A stretch of DNA of 26,588 bases from SFWF01 sp045638145 (GCA_045638145.1 JAZUAU010000006.1:1-26588); one strand, 5' to 3'. Shown: positions 1 to 7,511, counted from the first letter of the stretch. A program made the numbers and translations. Notes: generated from the sequence alone by a model not told the origin.

Positions 1-121
1 CGAGAACGAACTGTCCGTCAGCACGCTTAACGCCAAGGCGCTTTGCCTCACTGTCACGGCCGTTCTTTGTAGAACCCATTCCCTTCTTATGAGCGAATAA
101 CTGAATGTTAATCTTTAACAT
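1..121 (-). CDS. rpmA: 50S ribosomal protein L27, partial (N-terminus only)
   Basis: Large-subunit ribosomal protein whose N-terminal tail reaches the peptidyl-transferase centre. About 40 residues are visible before the window edge cuts the gene. The protein begins MLKINIQLFAHKKGMGSTKN, the Firmicute form with a roughly ten-residue extension ending in LFA before HKKG. In this family the protease Prp removes that extension so that mature L27 can work in the ribosome. The start ATG (119-121) lies inside the end of the upstream prp gene: the two overlap by 7 bases (115-121), so translation is probably coupled. It is the third gene of rplU-prp-rpmA. Identity is certain; the C-terminus is outside the window. 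Confidence 0.96.
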   Translation of the reverse strand, partial: MLKINIQLFAHKKGMGSTKNGRDSEAKRLGVKRADGQFVL

Positions 122-426
122 GATTGCACCTCCAAGTAAACTTTTATGCAGTCCTTATACTGCTCTTCTAACTGCTGAATGTGAAGCCTAAAGCCTTCGA
201 GCACGGTGAGAGTTTTATCAGACGGGTTTTTAACCCCTAGAGTCATTTTCCCCTCGTCAACCTCTATATCTGCCTTGTCACCGATTATCTCGGTTATGGT
301 GTTAGCTGTCATATATGCCGCGGATGAAACGCTGGCACATACAAGTCTTCCCTGCTCGTCATTATTATCAGCAGTGCAATGTCCCGTCATACTAAATCCG
401 TGGGACGAAAATCTGACATAAGTCAT
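115..426 (-). CDS. prp: Ribosomal-processing cysteine protease Prp
   Basis: A 103-residue cysteine protease that trims the N-terminal extension of ribosomal protein L27. The family's catalytic His and Cys are visible as His16 (in TGHC) and Cys30 (in LVCASVS), followed by the usual Ala/Ser-rich helix. Its position between rplU and rpmA is diagnostic of the family, formerly called DUF464 or YsxB. It starts 2 bases after the rplU stop and overlaps rpmA by 7 bases, so enzyme and substrate are made from one message. One oddity: family members often read DIVCA at the catalytic cysteine, with an Asp three residues before it, but here that position is Arg27 (RLVCA). The visible catalytic pair is still intact, so I expect an active enzyme. 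Confidence 0.94.
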   Translation of the reverse strand: MTYVRFSSHGFSMTGHCTADNNDEQGRLVCASVSSAAYMTANTITEIIGDKADIEVDEGKMTLGVKNPSDKTLTVLEGFRLHIQQLEEQYKDCIKVYLEVQSC

Positions 427-428
427 AA

Positions 429-737
429 TTATACGATCTCGGTGATCTGTACCTTGGTGTAGGGCTGTCTGTGACCCATTTTGCGAGAAGAGCCCTTCTT
501 CGGCTTGTAGGTGAAGACGGTAATCTTCTTACCCTTACCGTTCTTTACTACGGTTCCCTTAACAGCGGCATCCTTAACGAAAGGCTTACCTACCTTAAGA
601 GTAGCGGTCTTCTTGACAGCGATAACCTTGTCAAAAACAACCTCAGCATTTTCTTCAGCATCGAGCTTTTCTACATAGATGACGTCGCCCTCTTCTACGC
701 GGTACTGCTTTCCGCCAGTCTCGATAATTGCGTACAT
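429..737 (-). CDS. rplU: 50S ribosomal protein L21
   Basis: A 102-residue 23S rRNA-binding protein of the large subunit, normal in length. It opens MYAIIETGGKQYRVEEGD, the standard L21 beta-barrel start, and keeps the basic C-terminal RNA-binding stretch with KKGSSRKMGHRQPYT. ATG at 735-737 is preceded by an AGGTG ribosome-binding site about nine bases upstream. It is the first gene of rplU-prp-rpmA, transcribed from the promoter at 834-862 through a leader of roughly 90 nt that resembles the Firmicute L21 leader. The leader suggests feedback control by a product of the operon. Confidence 0.98.
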   Translation of the reverse strand: MYAIIETGGKQYRVEEGDVIYVEKLDAEENAEVVFDKVIAVKKTATLKVGKPFVKDAAVKGTVVKNGKGKKITVFTYKPKKGSSRKMGHRQPYTKVQITEIV

Positions 738-828
738 TATTTTGGCACCTGCCTTAATTTAAGTCTCGCTACAGTGAGGCGTGCGCTCCTAAAACAGCGC
801 AACTTGAAAAAGCCCCCAATAAGCGGCT
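738..828 (-). ncRNA. Probable L21 leader (cis-regulatory 5' UTR of rplU)
   Basis: This is the roughly 90-nt untranslated region between the rplU promoter and its ATG. On the minus strand it can form at least two small hairpins: AGCC pairing with GGCT just before a run of five T, and GCGCT pairing with AGCGC. The conserved-looking GCGCACGCCTCAC stretch and the AGGTG near the start codon follow. Position and general layout match the L21 leader family known upstream of rplU in Firmicutes, which is thought to bind a ribosomal protein for autoregulation. I assigned it by position and remembered layout, not by a covariance search. Confidence 0.6.
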
Positions 829-833
829 CTACC

Positions 834-862
834 ATTTTATCACTAAACCTTTGATTTGTCAA
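834..862 (-). promoter_or_regulatory. Promoter of rplU-prp-rpmA
   Basis: Sigma-A-type promoter on the minus strand: TTGACA (857-862), a 17-base spacer, then TAAAAT (834-839), with an extended -10 TG (TGATAAAAT). Transcription should start near 828. The -35 box lies only about 16 bases beyond the terminator of the upstream ispH-rpsA gene, so the two units are separated with almost no spare DNA. Confidence 0.85.
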
Positions 863-877
863 GCATTATTTTGTATG

Positions 878-909
878 CAAAAAACTTCCCGATAAATTCG
901 GGAAGTTTT
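878..909 (-). terminator. Terminator of the ispH-rpsA operon
   Basis: A perfect 12-bp stem (881-892 with 898-909, TCGGGAAG core) with a 5-base loop. On the minus strand it is followed by a run of T, typical of Rho-independent termination. It lies just after the ispH-rpsA stop codon and before the rplU promoter. The A-rich and T-rich flanks could also let it work in the other direction. Confidence 0.9.
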
Positions 910-920
910 CCTTGTTTTAA

Positions 921-2987
921 TTATTCAGCTACTTCTTCTTGGGCAGATTCAGCAACCTCAAAAGCCTCTTCGGAAGCGGTAGCAACTACTGCATCCTCAG
1001 TGTCAACTGCGGGAGCTTCTTCTTTTACCTCAGGCTCCAAAAGGGCTCTGATAGAAAGGCTTACCCTCTTCTTATCAAAGTCAACTGCAGTAATCTTTGC
1101 ATCAACTTCCTGACCAACGGTAAGCTCGTCCTGCGGCTTTGCAACATGCTTGTTAGCAATCTGCGAAATGTGGATAAGTCCGTCGATTCCAGGGATAACT
1201 CTTGCAAATGCGCCGTATGTAGTCATGCTAACGATTGTTACGTTAACTACGTCGCCCACGTTGTAGCTGTTCTGGAAGATGGTCCAGGGGTTGTCCTCTG
1301 CCTTCTTGTAGCCGAGCGAAATCTTCTTCTTTTCCTTATCTACGTCCTTAACGTATACATCAACAGTATCACCAACAAGAACTACCTCAGAGGGATTCTT
1401 GATTCTCTGCCAAGAAAGCTCGGAAACGTGAACCATACCGTCTGCTCCGCCAAGGTCTACGAATGCACCATAGCTGGTGAGGGACTTAACAACGCCTGTG
1501 AATCTGTCGCCAACTGCAATTTCTTCCCAGAACTTTGCGTTTTCAGCCTTTCTCTGCTCACGGAGTACAGAGCGGATAGATCCAACCGCTCTTCTTCTGC
1601 GGCCAATCTCTATAATGCGGAAGGAAACTTCCTTACCCTTGAGCTCGTCGAGTGATTCGTCTCTTGTAAGTGTTGCCTGAGATGCGGGAATGAAGACCTT
1701 GATTCCGTTAGTGATTGCGATAACGCCACCCTTGATGACCTCGGATACGTAACCTGTGAGGACTTTTCTAGAGTCTTTAGCGTTAACTACTTTATCCCAA
1801 CCGGCAATAGCTTCGAAGCGGCGCTTTGAAAGCATAGCGGTTCCTTCCTGGTCGTTTGTGCGCATGATGATGAGATCAAGTACATCTCCAACCTTTACTT
1901 CCTCCATCATGTTAGCGTTGCGATCAAACGAATATTCCTCAGCGCTTACGTAGCCTGCAAGTCCTCTTCCGATATCAACCTGAATCTCGGATTCACTGAC
2001 TGCAAGAACTACACCCTGTACCTTCTGGTCAGAGTTAAGGCTGTTGATGGAAGCCTCAAATGCTTCTTCGTCTGTCATTTCTTCAAAACTTTTTTGAACA
2101 GTTTCTGTGACTTCGGTCTGTTCTTCTACCGGTTGTAAAATTTCTGACATGGTTTTAATAACCTCCTTAATGATTGCCGCCGGGGTCGATGCTCCGGCAA
2201 CTACTCCTACTTGGCTGTCAGGCTCAAACCAATCGGCTTCAAGCTCGCTTGCGGTTTCAATCTGATAGGTCTTCGCACAGTAATTCCGACAAACGTCAAA
2301 AAGCTTTCCTGTGTTTGAACTATGACGTCCTCCGACGACGACCATAACATCGCTCTGCTTCGCAAGGCCGGCGGCTTCAGACTGTCTCATAGAGGTAGCA
2401 TTACATATTGTATCAAAAACAATCGCATTTGTACACACTTTTTTTAAAAAATTTTCACTCTTTTTCCAAATTTCCCTATTAAATGTCGTTTGAGATACGA
2501 CACAGAGTTCTTTTTCTTTGAATTCGGAGTGCTTTTCGATGAGTTCTTGCAACTTTTTCTCATCAGAGAAGACATAAATCTCTCCTGTAGCGTGTCCTAT
2601 GATTCCAATAACCTCGCTGTGGTTTTCATCACCTGCTATAAGAATGGGCTGACCCTTTTCGGATGCCTCGGTAACGATTTTGTGTATTTTAGAAACGAAT
2701 GGACAGGTAGCGTCAACCGTTTCGTTTCCCTCTTCCTTAGCCTTGTCAAAAATGCTTTTAGGTACGCCGTGAGAACGGATTACAAGGGTTTCGCCTGCTT
2801 TACACTCTGAAACATTATTAATCACACGCACGCCCCTTTCACGAAGCTCATTAACAAGCTGAGGATTGTGAATTATAGGACCAAGAGTGCAAACCCTCTT
2901 GCCCTCGTCTAAAAGCTCGTAAACTGTATTTACCGCACGGTCTACCCCAAAGCAGAAGCCCGCAGTTTCGGCAAGTTTAATTTTCAT
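921..2987 (-). CDS. ispH: Bifunctional IspH reductase / ribosomal protein S1 fusion
   Basis: A 688-residue fusion. Residues 1-285 are 4-hydroxy-3-methylbut-2-enyl diphosphate reductase, the last step of the MEP isoprenoid pathway. The three 4Fe-4S cluster cysteines are Cys12 (GFCFGV), Cys95 (ATCPFV) and Cys195 (TICNAT), and active-site residues include His123, Glu125 and Thr167/168. After a linker, four S1 RNA-binding domains lie near 320-390, 405-472, 492-561 and 577-647, the last two the most canonical (SYGAFVDL, TYGAFARV). An acidic, Ala/Glu-rich tail closes the protein. I chose ATG 2985-2987 because GGGAG lies 7 bases upstream and IspH proteins begin MKIKLAE; the frame stays open ten codons further upstream. 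It overlaps plsC by 11 bases. The fusion is a known arrangement in Clostridia, where it probably supplies the S1-like protein. Confidence 0.96.
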   Translation of the reverse strand: MKIKLAETAGFCFGVDRAVNTVYELLDEGKRVCTLGPIIHNPQLVNELRERGVRVINNVSECKAGETLVIRSHGVPKSIFDKAKEEGNETVDATCPFVSKIHKIVTEASEKGQPILIAGDENHSEVIGIIGHATGEIYVFSDEKKLQELIEKHSEFKEKELCVVSQTTFNREIWKKSENFLKKVCTNAIVFDTICNATSMRQSEAAGLAKQSDVMVVVGGRHSSNTGKLFDVCRNYCAKTYQIETASELEADWFEPDSQVGVVAGASTPAAIIKEVIKTMSEILQPVEEQTEVTETVQKSFEEMTDEEAFEASINSLNSDQKVQGVVLAVSESEIQVDIGRGLAGYVSAEEYSFDRNANMMEEVKVGDVLDLIIMRTNDQEGTAMLSKRRFEAIAGWDKVVNAKDSRKVLTGYVSEVIKGGVIAITNGIKVFIPASQATLTRDESLDELKGKEVSFRIIEIGRRRRAVGSIRSVLREQRKAENAKFWEEIAVGDRFTGVVKSLTSYGAFVDLGGADGMVHVSELSWQRIKNPSEVVLVGDTVDVYVKDVDKEKKKISLGYKKAEDNPWTIFQNSYNVGDVVNVTIVSMTTYGAFARVIPGIDGLIHISQIANKHVAKPQDELTVGQEVDAKITAVDFDKKRVSLSIRALLEPEVKEEAPAVDTEDAVVATASEEAFEVAESAQEEVAE

Positions 2988-3585
2988 GCCCCTTCTCCCA
3001 AAGTTCTGTAATTTCATTTGTTACTCTGCTGACAATTTTCTTCAAATTGGCTCTGTCACTCTCACTATGATCAACAATCTCCTCAAAAGGAATTACATCT
3101 CCGCAACGGACAGTAGTCTTTTTGAAAATATTAAATTTCCCCTCACGGTAGAACGAAACGGGCAGAATATCTGCCTTTGTACGCATAGCAACGTAAGCTA
3201 TTCCCGATTTTGCCTTGCGAGGTGCACCTGTTCTATAGCGTGTGCCCTCCGGAAAAATTCCGAGAATATGACCATCTTCAACAATTTTTTCGGCAGTATG
3301 TATTGCCTCCATATCCCCTCTGCCTCTCTCTACAGCAAAAACTCCTGCCGAACGAAGCACTCCTGCCACAACGGGAATTTTAAAAAGCTCACCCTTTGCC
3401 ATAAAATTAATTTGTCTTTTAAAAACGGTGATAAGAAAAAATGGGTCGGATATCGAGGTATGGTTGGCACAAACAATATAGCCTCCCTCTTTGTTAATGT
3501 TCTCAAAGCCTACAAACTTTACGGGTAAAAGCCATTTAAAAATAGGAGTAACTACCGCTCTTGCAAATTTATAAAAAGACTTCAT
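2977..3585 (-). CDS. plsC: 1-acyl-sn-glycerol-3-phosphate acyltransferase
   Basis: A 202-residue membrane-associated acyltransferase that adds the second acyl chain to lysophosphatidic acid, giving phosphatidic acid for phospholipid synthesis. The catalytic HX4D motif is NHTSISDP (His42, Asp47) and the acceptor-binding motif is FPEGTR (111-116). Length is normal for short Gram-positive PlsC proteins. The start ATG shares one base with the cmk stop (TAATG), implying coupled translation, and the 3' end overlaps ispH-rpsA by 11 bases. The order cmk-plsC-ispH-rpsA is familiar in Clostridia. Confidence 0.95.
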   Translation of the reverse strand: MKSFYKFARAVVTPIFKWLLPVKFVGFENINKEGGYIVCANHTSISDPFFLITVFKRQINFMAKGELFKIPVVAGVLRSAGVFAVERGRGDMEAIHTAEKIVEDGHILGIFPEGTRYRTGAPRKAKSGIAYVAMRTKADILPVSFYREGKFNIFKKTTVRCGDVIPFEEIVDHSESDRANLKKIVSRVTNEITELWEKGHEN

Positions 3586-4253
3586 TACTTTGAAGTACCT
3601 TCCTTTACAATTTTTTCGAGAAATTGGAGAGATTCCTCTAAATTGAGTTTTGTTGTATCAGCAAGAACTGCATCCTCTGCCTGACGGAGGGGTGCTATAG
3701 CTCTATGAGAGTCGTTATAGTCCCTCTGCTTCATATCGGCAAGCACTTCTTCAAAGCTCACGGTTTGACCCTTCTCTATGAGCTCTAAAAGACGTCGGCG
3801 CGCCCTTTCCTCAACATCTGCAGTAAGGAAAATCTTAATATCTGCGTCGGGAAGTACAACGGTGCCGATATCTCTGCCGTCCATAACTGCATTGTTATTC
3901 TTTGCAAGGCTTCTCTGCATATCGAGGAGGAATACTCTTACCGCGGGAATTGCCGAAACGGCGGATGCCATCATAGAAGCCTCCGGTGTACGGATAAGGT
4001 CTGATACGTCCTCTCCGTCGAGGAAAACCCTCTGCTCGCCATTTACAAACTTAATGTCAACCGTAGTTGTTTTTAAAACAGATTCAATATCTCCCTCCAG
4101 CTTAGTATCAAAGCCGAGACGGGAAAACTTGAGTCCTGTTGCACGGTAAAGCGCACCGGTATCAACATAAATATATCCTAGATTTTTGGCAAGCTGTCTG
4201 GAAAGTGAGCTTTTACCCGCACCTGCAGGTCCGTCAATTGCAATGTTAATCAT
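3585..4253 (-). CDS. cmk: Cytidylate kinase
   Basis: A 222-residue (d)CMP kinase that makes (d)CDP from ATP in pyrimidine salvage. The P-loop is GPAGAGKSS (8-16) and the substrate-binding motif DTGALYR covers 31-37; the GRDIGTVV motif sits in the middle. The start ATG at 4251-4253 gives the family-typical opening MINIAIDGPAG and has AGGAG (4261-4265) seven bases upstream. The frame is open for 14 more codons upstream, but those overlap the preceding gene and have no counterpart in the family. It lies 22 bases after the flavoprotein gene and its stop overlaps the plsC start. Confidence 0.96.
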   Translation of the reverse strand: MINIAIDGPAGAGKSSLSRQLAKNLGYIYVDTGALYRATGLKFSRLGFDTKLEGDIESVLKTTTVDIKFVNGEQRVFLDGEDVSDLIRTPEASMMASAVSAIPAVRVFLLDMQRSLAKNNNAVMDGRDIGTVVLPDADIKIFLTADVEERARRRLLELIEKGQTVSFEEVLADMKQRDYNDSHRAIAPLRQAEDAVLADTTKLNLEESLQFLEKIVKEGTSK

Positions 4254-4275
4254 AATTCTTCTCCTCTTAAATTCA

Positions 4276-5505
4276 TTATACTGATATACCGGCAAGATAA
4301 CCGGTTGAAAAAGCTATCTGAAGATTGAAGCCCCCCGTAAGCGCATCAAGGTCCATTATTTCGCCCGCAAAATAAAGTCCTTCTACGAGCTTTGATTCCA
4401 TATTTGCGGGGTTTATCTCTTTAAGACTTACTCCTCCAACCGTAATTATTCCCTCTTCTATCGGGCGAAGACGGAAAACGGTCATTTTAAGATTCTTAAT
4501 TTCCGTAACGAGTCTCTGTCTTTCTTCTCTGGTGATACTGTTGACCTTTTTTCGCGGATCTATACCCGAATTTGCCACAATAACCGATATGAGCCTTTTG
4601 GGAAGTAGTGAATCAAGCGAGTTTATAAAATCACGATTAGATTCGTCAGCAAAATCGCGAAGCAGACGCTTATCGAGAGTATCTTTATTGAGTGCAGGTT
4701 TTAGATCGACCGCAACGGTGTAGATTTCGCTATCGGCATTATCCATATAAGACGAGGCCGACAGCACTAAGGGTCCCGTTATTCCAAAATCAGTAAACAT
4801 CATCTCGCCAAGCTCGGAAAATATAGGTTTTTTAGCACCCTCTTTTGTTATCGTGAGGGTAACATTGCGAAGTGATAGTCCGCAAAGACGGGAGCAGAAG
4901 TTTTCGTTTATCATTATCGGAACAAGCCCCGCACGAAGAGGTGTTACTGTGTGACCCAGCTTTTCTGCTATTATGTAACCGTCGCCCGTTGAGCCTGTAA
5001 CCGGATAGGTTGCGCCGCCTGTTGCAAGAATTATCTTGTCAAAAGCTTCACCTTCTCCGTTTTCAAGGTTAATACCGCTAACCCTTCCATCTTTTTCTGT
5101 TATTGATATAACCCTTTTGTTTTCGATTTTAACACCTGCCGCGCGTGCCGCACCGACAAGTGCGTCGACAACATCTACCGCCTTGTCCGAAATAGGGAAA
5201 ACTCGGTTTCCGCGCTCGGTTTTTAGTGGTACTCGCCTTTCCTCAAAGAAGTTCATGGTATCTTCGGAAGAAAAGGCGTTGTATGCTGAGAAAAGAAATT
5301 TCTTTCCTCTTATAACATTGTTTAAAAAAGTATCTCTGTCGCAATTGTTGGTAACATTGCATCTGCCCTTACCCGTTATCATAACCTTACGGGCAGGTCG
5401 CTGATTTTTTTCATATAGCGTAACATTGTTACCCATTGTTGCCGCCGCATAAGCCGCCATAAGTCCTGCGGCACCGCCGCCTATGACCGCAACCTTTAAA
5501 GCCAT
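4276..5505 (-). CDS. BaiN/HI0933-family FAD-dependent oxidoreductase
   Basis: A 409-residue flavoprotein of the HI0933/YhiN/BaiN family (NAD(P)/FAD-dependent oxidoreductase; often labelled aminoacetone oxidase family). Visible signatures are the N-terminal dinucleotide-binding GGGAAG (9-14), the family hallmark TGKGRCNVTNN (44-54), ATGGATYPVTGSTGDGY in the middle and a C-terminal FAD-contact segment with GLYFAGEIMDLDALTGGFN. The true substrate of most members is unknown. One gut member acts in bile-acid 7-dehydroxylation, but nothing nearby suggests bile-acid metabolism. It has a good AGGAG site overlapping the stop of the gene before it and sits upstream of cmk, a common clostridial neighbourhood. 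Confidence 0.93.
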   Translation of the reverse strand: MALKVAVIGGGAAGLMAAYAAATMGNNVTLYEKNQRPARKVMITGKGRCNVTNNCDRDTFLNNVIRGKKFLFSAYNAFSSEDTMNFFEERRVPLKTERGNRVFPISDKAVDVVDALVGAARAAGVKIENKRVISITEKDGRVSGINLENGEGEAFDKIILATGGATYPVTGSTGDGYIIAEKLGHTVTPLRAGLVPIMINENFCSRLCGLSLRNVTLTITKEGAKKPIFSELGEMMFTDFGITGPLVLSASSYMDNADSEIYTVAVDLKPALNKDTLDKRLLRDFADESNRDFINSLDSLLPKRLISVIVANSGIDPRKKVNSITREERQRLVTEIKNLKMTVFRLRPIEEGIITVGGVSLKEINPANMESKLVEGLYFAGEIMDLDALTGGFNLQIAFSTGYLAGISV

Positions 5506-5514
5506 AAGAAACTC

Positions 5515-6051
5515 CTATTTTTTATTTACCATCCTAGAAATCTGTCTGTGAAGCCTTGCCATATAGACTCCGTAAAGCCGTGTTAAGGCAATATCGTAAA
5601 GCGGAAAAACAATATTTGCCGCAGCTAAAAGAATATATGCCGCGTATTTTCCAAACCCGTTTATATCACTCATATCAACGCCAATAAGGGACGCTACAAA
5701 TCTATAAGAAACAACTATCGTAATATTAAAAACGACAAATTTTATGAAATATTCTAGCACTCGGTTACATTTACTTTCTAGCAATGCTTTTAAAATGGGA
5801 TAATAGCCAAAAAATGCAACATAGAGCATTTTCGCCTCGATATCCCCCGGTAATAAAAGGACCAAAATTGACGATACGATATATGAAGCCACTCCCCATT
5901 TTACACCCGCTTCAACCACCGTTACCAATACAAATATTCCTGCAATAGCGGGAATGGCATAGGTAAGATATGGGAAAAGCGAGGTTAACATAAAGGCAGA
6001 GGCAAGCGCCGCCATTGTCGCCGAAAAGGTTATTTTACCTGTGTTTTTCAT
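5515..6051 (-). CDS. Small integral membrane protein, possibly ECF S-component-like
   Basis: A 178-residue, strongly hydrophobic protein with about five predicted membrane segments (near 10-30, 33-65, 75-90, 100-125 and 135-160) and a basic C-terminal tail (RLHRQISRMVNKK). Its size and packing of Ala/Gly-rich helices resemble S-components of ECF vitamin transporters, but I see no decisive substrate motif, so the function is open. It starts 6 bases after the J-domain gene and ends 9 bases before the flavoprotein gene, clearly within the same operon. Oddly, no Shine-Dalgarno sequence is visible before the ATG, so translation may depend on ribosomes finishing the preceding gene. Confidence 0.8.
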   Translation of the reverse strand: MKNTGKITFSATMAALASAFMLTSLFPYLTYAIPAIAGIFVLVTVVEAGVKWGVASYIVSSILVLLLPGDIEAKMLYVAFFGYYPILKALLESKCNRVLEYFIKFVVFNITIVVSYRFVASLIGVDMSDINGFGKYAAYILLAAANIVFPLYDIALTRLYGVYMARLHRQISRMVNKK

Positions 6052-6057
6052 ATCTAA

Positions 6058-6663
6058 CTAACAACAACGTATAAGGTCGCCGCCCATACATTCACAGCAG
6101 CAATCCATACAAATAAGGGACTGGCAAACATCACAGCCCGAACAAGAGCCGCCCATATTCCCACCGCTTCGGTAGGGCCCGTTAAAGCCACCGGCACCCT
6201 GACGCTGCATATTGTTGAGAGCCTGTCTGTATTCCGAGTTAGAGGGTTCCATTCTGTATGCGGTTGAGAAGCTTGAATATGCATCGTTAAACCAGCCGCG
6301 CTTATAAAGCACCGAGCCATTAAGGAAATACCACTCGGCATCACGCTCGTTAAAAGGAACGCCGTCAAGGAGCACCTGAGCGTCATCAAGACGGTTTTTC
6401 ATTATAAGCTCTCTAATGTCGGCAAATTTAGAATTGGGGTTTGAATAGTTTCCACCGCTCGTCTTATTGCCGCCCTTACGGGTGTTCATAATAGCATCGT
6501 AAGCCTCGTTTATTTCCTTCATTTTCTCACTTGCAAGGTCGGCAAGCGGATTATCCTGATAGCTATCGGGATGATACTTACGGGCAAGCGCACGGTAAGC
6601 GTTTTTAATCTCTTCATCTGTAGCGTTTTTGGAAACGCCAAGCACCTCATAGGGATCCTTCAT
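6058..6663 (-). CDS. J-domain (DnaJ-like) protein with cysteine-rich C-terminal tail
   Basis: A 201-residue protein with an N-terminal J domain (about 1-65, HPD at 31-33) that should stimulate an Hsp70 (DnaK) ATPase. A Gly/Asn-rich linker follows, then a TPR-like helical segment (about 85-155), then a Gly-rich stretch and a tail (173-201) with ten cysteines ending in Cys-Cys. It lacks the DnaJ zinc-finger and substrate domains, so it is not the general DnaJ chaperone. The tail could bind metal, be redox-active or be lipidated (see findings). The start overlaps the DUF5685 gene by 4 bases (ATGA), indicating coupled translation and probably a shared function. Confidence 0.9.
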   Translation of the reverse strand: MKDPYEVLGVSKNATDEEIKNAYRALARKYHPDSYQDNPLADLASEKMKEINEAYDAIMNTRKGGNKTSGGNYSNPNSKFADIRELIMKNRLDDAQVLLDGVPFNERDAEWYFLNGSVLYKRGWFNDAYSSFSTAYRMEPSNSEYRQALNNMQRQGAGGFNGPYRSGGNMGGSCSGCDVCQSLICMDCCCECMGGDLIRCC

Positions 6664-7511
6664 AATGATTCTCCTTGTAAATTAAGTTCTTTTTTTAAGG
6701 TATCTTCAAGTCCGAGATAAATTATATTATCAAGGATGTTTTTAAGCTTTTTGCAATCGAGCAACTCGAATGCCTTTGCCGCTTCTGCCGCTGAAATGTA
6801 AAGTTGTGGAACAATTATGTTTTTTATATATTCCTTATCCTCTGCCGTGGATTTAAGCGGGTTGTAATTGCCCTTTTTCATATCCTCTGACAGGTCAACT
6901 GCCGCATCAAGCAGATAGATATACCTACCGATACAGTAGCCCATTCTGTAAAGCACCCTTTTTTCGAGTCGGTCACCCGAGCAAAGTTCAAAAACCTCGC
7001 CGAGCGCCTTTGCGGTGGGATCTGACGCTTTATCGGGGCTTTGGCAATTTTCCGCTTCAAGAAGCTTTTGTGCCTTTATATATTCGGCGAAAATCTCTTC
7101 AATTTGCGGGTACTGCCTTGCGGCTTTTTTATGTGTCTTACCATATAAGCCCCTTAAAATTTTATAACCGAGCCGCTTTATTCCCCTTTCATCCTCTATA
7201 TTGTCGAGCAGATTGTAATAAAGCATTATCATAGCCGCCGCAGCAGGCATTTCAAGTTCTTTTTGGTCATCCAAATACTGACATTTTTTAAGAGGGTTGC
7301 AGGTGCACACTCTTTTAGAAAGGGTGCATCCGTCTTTTTTTAGGGACATATTCAGAATACCGAGAAATGCAAAGTCGTAACTGAGCGTCATCCGTGCAAA
7401 GGGTCCATAAGCCTTTCCGAGTACTTTACAAAGCGAGCAATATACCGCCTTGTACATTTCAAACTCTTTAATTCTCATCTCAGGCTTGCAGGCACGCAAA
7501 TAACCAAACAT
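6660..7511 (-). CDS. DUF5685 family protein
   Basis: A 283-residue, mainly alpha-helical soluble protein recognised as DUF5685: it starts MFGYLRACKPEMRI, has YCSLC (Cys25, Cys28), an SYDFAFL block and a second cysteine cluster (Cys62, 69, 71, 77). The family has no established function. Two acidic motifs, LLDNIED (Asp103, Asp107) and LLDAAVDLSED (Asp203, Asp207, Asp211), lie about 100 residues apart in helices, reminiscent of the paired DxxxD motifs of isoprenoid synthases. The cysteine clusters suggest metal binding. It is the first gene of the seven-gene cluster, with a GGGGTGGGG site before the ATG, and overlaps the J-domain gene. I found only a weak promoter candidate in 7512-7574, so some readthrough from uvrA is possible. 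Confidence 0.88.
   Translation of the reverse strand: MFGYLRACKPEMRIKEFEMYKAVYCSLCKVLGKAYGPFARMTLSYDFAFLGILNMSLKKDGCTLSKRVCTCNPLKKCQYLDDQKELEMPAAAAMIMLYYNLLDNIEDERGIKRLGYKILRGLYGKTHKKAARQYPQIEEIFAEYIKAQKLLEAENCQSPDKASDPTAKALGEVFELCSGDRLEKRVLYRMGYCIGRYIYLLDAAVDLSEDMKKGNYNPLKSTAEDKEYIKNIIVPQLYISAAEAAKAFELLDCKKLKNILDNIIYLGLEDTLKKELNLQGESL

Noticed and set aside
939..1655. A 238-codon plus-strand frame opposite the S1 part of ispH-rpsA
   Set aside because: It lies wholly inside a clearly coding gene and its translation is cysteine/asparagine-rich without any known domain; best explained as a shadow.
6054..6389. A second minus-strand frame overlapping the J-domain gene, possibly indicating a frameshift in its cysteine tail
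   Set aside because: The J-domain frame is continuous from the HPD motif to the terminal Cys-Cys, and the tail ending resembles clostridial relatives as I recall them; the other frame has no domain.
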